Source: Dinghuibacter sp964544695 (GTDB taxonomy: Bacteria; Bacteroidota; Bacteroidia; Chitinophagales; Chitinophagaceae). From it: 64,000 nt of DNA. How positions within the stretch are numbered: position 1 is the stretch's first letter; every line of letters begins with the position of its first letter. Positions 59,297-64,000 of the stretch are shown here, piece by piece. The notes under the pieces were generated by a model. That model was not told the DNA's origin. It saw nothing but the letters and a program-made list of their open reading frames with translations, and ran no database searches. The stretch spans positions 24,913 to 88,912 of the forward strand of contig CAZJDB010000052.1 in the NCBI GenBank assembly GCA_964544695.1, written 5' to 3'. The translations under genes were made by a program, and so were the position numbers.

Positions 59297-59884
59297 ATGA
59301 TCCTCCGCTCACTTTTGATAGCCGGCCTGGCGGGCGCCGCTTGCCAGGCCCACGCCCAGGTCCAGACCAACCTCCCCGACTCCTCGGTTAAAATCCGGGA
59401 CATCAGGTCCGTTTTCCAACAAATCGAAAAAGACTCGGGCCTCAATAAGGTAACGCTGAACCAGGAAGAATTCCTGGGAGACGAAGCCCCCGATAACGGC
59501 GGCAGCCTGCGCGGTTACTTCCGGGGGGACACGCTGTGCAAGGCCTCCACTTGGATCGGCCTGTCTTATGCCGTCATACAGGAGCACTTCTATTATTCGA
59601 ACGGGCAATTGATCTTCGTATTCGAAACCGAGGATGACTTTGCCCAAAAGGCCGGCGGCCTGGACCCCTCCAAACTCGTCCGGTCCTTCGAAGCGCGGTA
59701 TTATTTCGAGAAAGATAATGTGTTGCGCGTGCTCACGAAGGGGAAAAGGAAGATGGATGCGGACGACCCGCACCATTACCTGGAGTTGTATCACAACGCC
59801 CACTACTACGCGGGGCTGCTGGTCAAAAAGCACCGGATACAAAAGCCCGTATCTCCTGCAACTGTTCCGGCGAGAACCACTTGA
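59297..59884 (+). CDS. Secreted protein of unknown function
   Basis: 195 aa with signal peptide (ILRSLLIAGLAGAACQAHAQ). The mature part is mixed alpha/beta: KIRDIRSVFQQIEKDSGLN, GSLRGYFRGDTLCKASTWIG, GQLIFVFETED and SFEARYYFEKDNVLRVLTKG. I do not recognise a family. Its last 62 bp overlap the 3' end of miaA on the other strand. Confidence 0.75.
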   Translation: MILRSLLIAGLAGAACQAHAQVQTNLPDSSVKIRDIRSVFQQIEKDSGLNKVTLNQEEFLGDEAPDNGGSLRGYFRGDTLCKASTWIGLSYAVIQEHFYYSNGQLIFVFETEDDFAQKAGGLDPSKLVRSFEARYYFEKDNVLRVLTKGKRKMDADDPHHYLELYHNAHYYAGLLVKKHRIQKPVSPATVPARTT

Positions 59885-60734
59885 TATCGGGGTCCCGCTT
59901 GAACCACGTGAGCTGGCGCTTGGCGTAGTTCCGGGTGTGTTGCTTGATTTTCGCTACGGCCGTTTCGAGACTTTCTTTGCCTTCCAGGTGGTCGAATAAT
60001 TCGCGGTAGCCCACGGTATCGAGGGCTTTCTCGTTTTTGTGGGGTTCGAGTCCTTCGACTTCTTTCAGTAGGCCATTTTTCATCATGGTGTCCACGCGGG
60101 TATCGATGCGGGCATAAAGTTCTTCGCGCGGCAGCTCCAGGCCGATTTTAATGACGCGATAATCGGTTCCCATTCTGCTCCCCTGCTGAAACGTTCTTAT
60201 CGACGCCCCCGTTGCCTCCACGACTTCCAGGGCGCGCAACAGGCGGTGGGGGTTTTTAATTTCCCCTTTTTCATACCATTCCCTATCCTTAGCCTTCACC
60301 TGTTTTTGAAGCCATTCCAGGCCGTTCCGTTCGTACGCGTTGCGGATGTTTTCTTTTATTTCTTCCGGAATTTGCGGAATATCATCCAGGCCTTCCAGGA
60401 ACGCCTGAATGTAGAGGCCCGTGCCTCCTACCAACAGAGCAAGGTCGTTTTCGCGGAAAATTTTTTCTACTGCTTCCTGCGCTTCCTTCGCGAAAGTCTG
60501 GGCGTTCACCTTTTCGGTGATGGAGTGATTGGCGATGAAGTAGTGGGGGACTCTCGCCAGCTCTTCGGCGGTTGGGCGTGCGACCCCGATGTTCAGTTCC
60601 TTATAGCACTGCCGCGAATCCGCGGAAATGATACCGCCCCCCGCGCCCACGGCCCCGCCATTTGCCAACCCGAGGGCCAGCCCCGTTTTGCCCACACCCG
60701 TTGGACCCGCGATGAGTAGGATGGTCTTGGACAC
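59823..60734 (-). CDS. miaA: tRNA dimethylallyltransferase
   Basis: 303 aa. P-loop AGPTGVGKTGLALGLA, the DSRQCYKELNIGVARPT block, GGTGLYIQAFLEGL, NPHRLLRALEV and QHTRNYAKRQLTWFKRD are all present. It adds the dimethylallyl group to A37 of tRNAs reading U-initial codons. A small Gly/Ala insertion (NGGAVGAGGG) follows the P-loop helix, one of several GC-rich insertions in this window. Next upstream gene is 3 bp away. Confidence 0.97.
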   Translation of the reverse strand: MSKTILLIAGPTGVGKTGLALGLANGGAVGAGGGIISADSRQCYKELNIGVARPTAEELARVPHYFIANHSITEKVNAQTFAKEAQEAVEKIFRENDLALLVGGTGLYIQAFLEGLDDIPQIPEEIKENIRNAYERNGLEWLQKQVKAKDREWYEKGEIKNPHRLLRALEVVEATGASIRTFQQGSRMGTDYRVIKIGLELPREELYARIDTRVDTMMKNGLLKEVEGLEPHKNEKALDTVGYRELFDHLEGKESLETAVAKIKQHTRNYAKRQLTWFKRDPDIKWFSPEQLQEIRAFVSGAF

Positions 60735-60737
60735 GAC

Positions 60738-61310
60738 TTATATTTCTTCGCCGAAGGTCTCTTCCGCGCCCTCCTCGGTAGCCTCCTCGTCCGTGCTCGC
60801 AGCTTCGCCCCCTTCTTCGCTGAAACCTTCCTCGCCCTTGGTCAGGTCGTATTTTTCCTCCACTTCCACGAACTTGTCCCCCAGGAGGCTGCGCGTGCCG
60901 TATTGGTTGGGCGCCAGCCCTTCGGTCCGAATGACGGCGGGATAAATGAGCTTTTGATTCTCGTCCTTGACGACCGTGATAAGCTCGATGAGAAAGGTCC
61001 AGTTGCGGTTGAAATCGTAGATATATATGAACTTCTGGTTCGGGTCCTTGATCTCCGTGAAGATGGGGGTCTGGTCCATGATCAGGGGTTCCTTCACGTA
61101 ATCCTTGTCGTATTTTTCCAGGGTGATCTCGCGGCCCCTTTGCCAGTGGTCGTTACTGCGGAAAAAAGTTGCCTTATGCTTGTTGTCGAATTCAAAGGAT
61201 TTCAGGACTATATCGTTCAATTCCTTGAAGCTTTGCGATTGCTTGATGACCACGTCCCGGTAAACTGCATCGTCCTCTTCCCAATAAACTCTGAATTTAA
61301 GTACAGCCAT
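60738..61310 (-). CDS. pRiA4b ORF-3-like / IS1096 passenger (TnpR-like) domain protein
   Basis: 190 aa. The fold starts with AVLKFRVYWEEDDAVYRDVVIKQSQSF (family pattern: strand, W/Y-R-x-(I/V)), then FRSNDHWQRGREITLE, FIYIYDFNRNWTFLIELI (the YxYDFGDxW-like block) and a Glu-rich acidic tail from about 155. The domain was first seen on a plasmid and on IS1096, but here it stands alone among housekeeping genes without transposase or repeats. Function unknown. Probably cotranscribed with miaA. Confidence 0.82.
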   Translation of the reverse strand: MAVLKFRVYWEEDDAVYRDVVIKQSQSFKELNDIVLKSFEFDNKHKATFFRSNDHWQRGREITLEKYDKDYVKEPLIMDQTPIFTEIKDPNQKFIYIYDFNRNWTFLIELITVVKDENQKLIYPAVIRTEGLAPNQYGTRSLLGDKFVEVEEKYDLTKGEEGFSEEGGEAASTDEEATEEGAEETFGEEI

Positions 61311-61335
61311 TGCTTCTCAATTTGAATTATACCCA

Positions 61336-61343
61336 CAAATTTA
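61336..61343 (-). promoter_or_regulatory. -7 box before the pRiA4b ORF-3-like gene
   Basis: TAAATTTG on the reverse strand, exact TAnnTTTG, 25 nt before the ATG. Confidence 0.45.
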
Positions 61344-61362
61344 ATAGAAATATGCTAAGATT

Positions 61363-62832
61363 TTAGTCTTTTGCGGGGTCCCCGGAGGCCTCCGCGGCCG
61401 TGGTTCCCAAGCCCTTCGGGGCCCTTTCCAGGCCCATCTTCCCGGCCACTGTCAGCATCAAATCATATGCCGCCTCATAGCTATTATCGATCATTCCATC
61501 CAAAATGGCTTCGCGGATGGCCGTTTTAATATCCCCCACCCTCTTTTCGGGCCCGAGCCCGAAGGTCTCCATGATGATTTCCCCCGTAATGGGCGGCTGC
61601 CAGTTCCGGATCCGGTCCTTTTCCTCCACCGCCTTCAGGCGCTCCTGCACCATCTCGAAATTTTCCAGGTAGCGCTTGACCTTTTGACGGTTCTTGGAAG
61701 TAATATCCGCCTTGCACAACACCATCAGGTCCTCCAGGTCATCCCCCGCATCGAATAGGAGGCGGCGGATCGCCGAATCGGTGATATTCTCTTTGGTCAG
61801 GCTGATCGGCCGCAGGTGAAGCTCCACCAATTTCCGCACATAGCGCATCTCCTCGTGCTGGGGCAGCTTGAACTTCGCGAAAAGCTTAGGGACCATCTTC
61901 CCGCCCACCACCTCGTGCCCGTGGAAGGTCCACCCGTGCCCCGCCTCGAAACGCTTGGTGGCCGGCTTGCCGATATCGTGCAGGATGGCCGCCCAGCGCA
62001 GCCAAAGGTTATCCGAAACCGCTGAAGCATTATCCAGTACCTGGAGGGTATGGAAAAAATTGTCTTTATGCCCCTTCCCATCGATATACTCCGCCCCCGC
62101 GAGGTCCACCATTTGGGGAAAGATCTTTTGCAGCAGGCCTGTGCGGTACAGGTATTCGAACCCCACACTTGGCTTCTTGCTGCTTATGATCTTATTCAGT
62201 TCCTCGGTGATCCTTTCCTGCGAAATGATTTTGATCCGGTCGACGTTTTCCTCGATGCCGGTTTCGGTTTGTTTGTCAATTGCGTATTGGAGTTGCGAAG
62301 CAAAGCGTATCGCGCGCATCATCCTGAGCGGATCGTCCTTGAAAGTCGTATTCGGGTCTGTGGGCGTTTTGATCACCCGCAGCTCAATATCCCGCAAGCC
62401 TCCGAAAGGATCGATCAGGCGGCCGTAATCCCCTTCGTTCAGGCTTACCGCCATCGCGTTGATCGTGAAATCCCTTCTCAACTGGTCGTCCTCCAGCGTG
62501 CCCGGCTCCACTTCGGGATTCCGGGTCTCCGGGCTGTAGCTTTCTTTCCTCGCTCCTACAAATTCCAACACCATATCTTCGAGCCGCACCTGCGCCGTTC
62601 CAAACGTCTTGAAAAAGTTCACCGGCGGCTCGGGCCGCATGCGCTCCGCCACCTTATGCGCAAGGGCGATCCCGTCCCCCACGCAAACGATGTCGATGTC
62701 CTTGGTTCCACGGCCGATCAGCTTATCACGCACGAACCCTCCCACCAAGTAGCACGGCACCTGCAGCTCTGCCGCCGCGTGGGCGATCTTCTTAAAAACG
62801 AACAACTCTCTGTCTGTACAAATTATATCCAT
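61363..62832 (-). CDS. cca: CCA-adding / tRNA nucleotidyltransferase with HD domain
   Basis: 489 aa from ATG 62832 (MDIICTDRELFVFKKIAHAA). Class II nucleotidyltransferase: YLVGGFVRDKLIGRGTKDID (metal DxD), RRDFTINAMAV, DPFGGLRDIELR, and DPLRMMRAIRFASQL. The central HD domain carries LRWAAILHDIGKPATK and FHGHEVVG. This arrangement matches HD-type poly(A) polymerase/CCA transferases of Bacteroidota. A long in-frame opening upstream is the antisense-free region of tsaC in another frame and was excluded. A -7 box lies 5 nt before the ATG. Confidence 0.94.
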   Translation of the reverse strand: MDIICTDRELFVFKKIAHAAAELQVPCYLVGGFVRDKLIGRGTKDIDIVCVGDGIALAHKVAERMRPEPPVNFFKTFGTAQVRLEDMVLEFVGARKESYSPETRNPEVEPGTLEDDQLRRDFTINAMAVSLNEGDYGRLIDPFGGLRDIELRVIKTPTDPNTTFKDDPLRMMRAIRFASQLQYAIDKQTETGIEENVDRIKIISQERITEELNKIISSKKPSVGFEYLYRTGLLQKIFPQMVDLAGAEYIDGKGHKDNFFHTLQVLDNASAVSDNLWLRWAAILHDIGKPATKRFEAGHGWTFHGHEVVGGKMVPKLFAKFKLPQHEEMRYVRKLVELHLRPISLTKENITDSAIRRLLFDAGDDLEDLMVLCKADITSKNRQKVKRYLENFEMVQERLKAVEEKDRIRNWQPPITGEIIMETFGLGPEKRVGDIKTAIREAILDGMIDNSYEAAYDLMLTVAGKMGLERAPKGLGTTAAEASGDPAKD

Positions 62833-62837
62833 CGGCG

Positions 62838-62845
62838 CAAAAGTA
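62838..62845 (-). promoter_or_regulatory. -7 box directly before cca
   Basis: TACTTTTG on the reverse strand, exact TAnnTTTG, 5 nt from the ATG at 62832, just after the tsaC stop. Predicts a leaderless cca mRNA in addition to any read-through from tsaC. Confidence 0.45.
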
Positions 62846-62849
62846 CTTC

Positions 62850-63419
62850 TTATGGTCGGATCACCTCTACCTTTCCCCCGCCCAGCCAGCGCACCACCTG
62901 CGAGGGCTGATGCTTTTCCCTGTCGTCCTGGCGGTATTTCACCACATAGTCCACGTTTGTTACGATTTCCTCGTCTATCTCCGCGAAGTTTCCCGGGGAA
63001 GGCTGCCCGGACACGTTTGCCGAGGTCGACACCAGGGGCTTTCTCATTCGCTTGATCAAAGTCTTGGTGAAAAGCTCTTTCGTGACCCTGATTCCTACTG
63101 AGCCATCCGCAGCCAGGAGGTTGGGCGCTAGGCCTATGGCTCCAGGGCAAATCACCGTCGTCGGCTTTTCGGTATTTTTTAGGTAGTCTATTAGCTCCAG
63201 GTCGGTGGCCGCCGTGTACCTTAGCAGGTCTCTCGCTTCGGCCACCAGCACGATCATGCTCTTGCTTTCCGTCCTTTGTTTCAGCTTGTATATCCTTTCT
63301 ACCGCCTTGCTATCCGTCGCGTCACAGCCGATCCCCCAAATCGTATCCGTGGGGTAGGCGATCAAGCCGCCTTTCGCCAGAACTGCAAGGCAATTTGCTA
63401 TGTCTTCCTGAAAGTCCAT
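62850..63419 (-). CDS. tsaC: L-threonylcarbamoyladenylate synthase (TsaC/Sua5/YrdC)
   Basis: 189 aa YrdC domain. KGGLIAYPTDTIWGIGCDAT and RIYKLKQRTESKSMIVLVA bind ATP/bicarbonate/threonine, and MRKPLVSTSANVSGQPSP is the conserved C-terminal block. It makes the intermediate for t6A37 of tRNAs, linking it with cca and miaA nearby. Without the Sua5 C-terminal domain, so TsaC-type. -7 box TATTTTTG is 4 nt from the ATG. Confidence 0.95.
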   Translation of the reverse strand: MDFQEDIANCLAVLAKGGLIAYPTDTIWGIGCDATDSKAVERIYKLKQRTESKSMIVLVAEARDLLRYTAATDLELIDYLKNTEKPTTVICPGAIGLAPNLLAADGSVGIRVTKELFTKTLIKRMRKPLVSTSANVSGQPSPGNFAEIDEEIVTNVDYVVKYRQDDREKHQPSQVVRWLGGGKVEVIRP

Positions 63420-63423
63420 CCGA

Positions 63424-63442
63424 CAAAAATACGCTACGTTTG
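63424..63442. promoter_or_regulatory. Back-to-back -7 boxes for tsaC and dapD
   Basis: Reverse strand TATTTTTG (63424-63431) serves tsaC and forward TACGTTTG (63435-63442) serves dapD. Both match TAnnTTTG exactly and are separated by 3 bp within the 36-bp intergenic space. -33 elements would lie in the opposite gene. Confidence 0.5.
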
Positions 63443-63455
63443 CAAAAAAAATTTT

Positions 63456-64000
63456 ATGGGTTATTCGGATATGATCCGGGAGGCATGGGAGAACAGGTCG
63501 TTGTTGCAGGACGCAACCTACGCTGACGCCGTCAGGTCCGTCATCGAGGATTTGGATAAAGGGCGCTTGCGCGTGGCGTCGCCCGGTTCGGCTTCCGACG
63601 GCTCTTCCGCTTCCGGCGACTGGCAGGTCAACGAATGGGTCAAACAGGCCATCCTTTTATATTTCGCCATCCAGCCCATGGATACGCTTAGTTTGCCCCC
63701 CTTCGAATTCCACGACAAAATGAAGCTCAAAAGCGACTATAAATCCCAGGGCGTCAGGGCCGTCCCCCACGCCGTCGCCCGCTACGGCGCCTTCCTGGGA
63801 AGGAACGTCGTCCTCATGCCCAGTTACGTCAACATCGGCGCCTACGTAGACGAAGGCACCATGGTCGACACCTGGGCGACCGTCGGCAGTTGCGCCCAGA
63901 TCGGAAAATACGTCCACCTCAGCGGAGGCGTCGGCATCGGGGGCGTCCTCGAACCCCTCCAGGCCAGCCCCGTTATCATCGAAGACAACTGCTTCCTCGG
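63456..64000 (+). CDS. dapD: Tetrahydrodipicolinate N-succinyltransferase, 5' part
   Basis: Start ATG 63456, open to the window edge (181 codons). N-terminal MGYSDMIREAWENRSLLQDA helix, VNEWVKQAILLYFAIQPMDT, then FHDKMKLKSDYKSQGVRAVP and the start of the left-handed beta helix (hexapeptide repeats from VVLMPSYVNIGAYVDEGTMV, GSCAQIGKYVHLSGGVGIGG). This is DapD, which succinylates tetrahydrodipicolinate in lysine and peptidoglycan precursor synthesis. A Ser/Gly/Ala run (ASPGSASDGSSASGD, about residues 41-55) expands the N-terminal linker, in line with other low-complexity insertions here. Confidence 0.93.
   Translation, partial: MGYSDMIREAWENRSLLQDATYADAVRSVIEDLDKGRLRVASPGSASDGSSASGDWQVNEWVKQAILLYFAIQPMDTLSLPPFEFHDKMKLKSDYKSQGVRAVPHAVARYGAFLGRNVVLMPSYVNIGAYVDEGTMVDTWATVGSCAQIGKYVHLSGGVGIGGVLEPLQASPVIIEDNCFL

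Noticed and set aside
60041..60060. GGTTCGAGTCC-like tRNA T-loop sequence
   Set aside because: It lies within miaA coding sequence and no cloverleaf can be built around it.
60738..61310. Mobile element suggested by the IS1096 passenger domain
   Set aside because: No transposase, inverted repeats or target duplication; the gene sits between housekeeping genes and the domain is common as a stand-alone protein.

Overview
The window is chromosomal DNA of a GC-rich Bacteroidota, most likely a member of the Chitinophagaceae. The lineage call rests on several independent signs: promoters of the TTTG-N19..21-TAnnTTTG type, almost no Shine-Dalgarno sequences, a small-type SRP RNA, a type IX secretion plug protein (DUF5103), a lipidated TamA-like barrel (TamL), a GH77 enzyme with two CBM20 domains, and many families (DUF4403, DUF5362, DUF4129/DUF4350) common in this phylum. 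The family-level assignment is an inference. No tRNA, rRNA, CRISPR array, insertion sequence or prophage was seen.

Layout. 1-5.8 kb: 3' part of a malQ-type amylomaltase, a 52-aa membrane protein, dnaK, a Tet-like MFS pump and a DODA-type dioxygenase. 5.7-15.2 kb: secreted proteins of unknown role, DUF4403, GtrA, an ABC-F ATPase, then a compact SDR / GH63-like glucosidase / methyltransferase operon. 15.2-24.8 kb: a two-kinase hybrid histidine kinase, a CNNM/CorC transporter, an FkbM-like protein overlapping antisense with a ribbon-helix-helix regulator, an SPFH protein, a CE2-type esterase and a TlpA-like thioredoxin.

24.8-39.4 kb is the centre of the window: a histidine biosynthesis operon (hisG-D-C-cytochrome c-B) followed by a complete tryptophan operon (trpE-G-D-C-F-B-A) whose last gene overlaps hisH, after which come a GNAT gene, hisA, hisF and hisIE. 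Each block is preceded by an unannotated leader peptide (four of five consecutive residues His before hisG, three consecutive Trp codons before trpE), an antiterminator segment that includes the leader stop codon, and a Rho-independent terminator just before the first structural gene. This predicts two ribosome-mediated attenuators, with half of the his pathway placed under the tryptophan attenuator.

39.4-47.8 kb: transaldolase/FSA-like aldolase, SRP RNA, a lipoprotein, the T9SS plug protein, an FtsX-type permease, a TrmH methyltransferase and TamL whose start codons share a CATG, and truB. 47.8-55.2 kb: a 40-aa membrane peptide, a collagen-like lipoprotein, and a conserved SpoIIM-DUF4129-DUF4350-MoxR-DUF58 operon with a divergent RDD protein. 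55.2-64 kb: proS, secreted/outer-membrane proteins, and translation/tRNA genes (miaA, cca, tsaC) ending in the start of dapD.

Recurring themes beyond the genes are GC-rich short tandem repeats (often 24-bp units) inserted in frame in unrelated genes, -7 promoter boxes only 4-6 nt from start codons (predicting leaderless mRNAs, including both attenuator leaders), and a shared -24/-12-like element before dnaK and the hybrid kinase.
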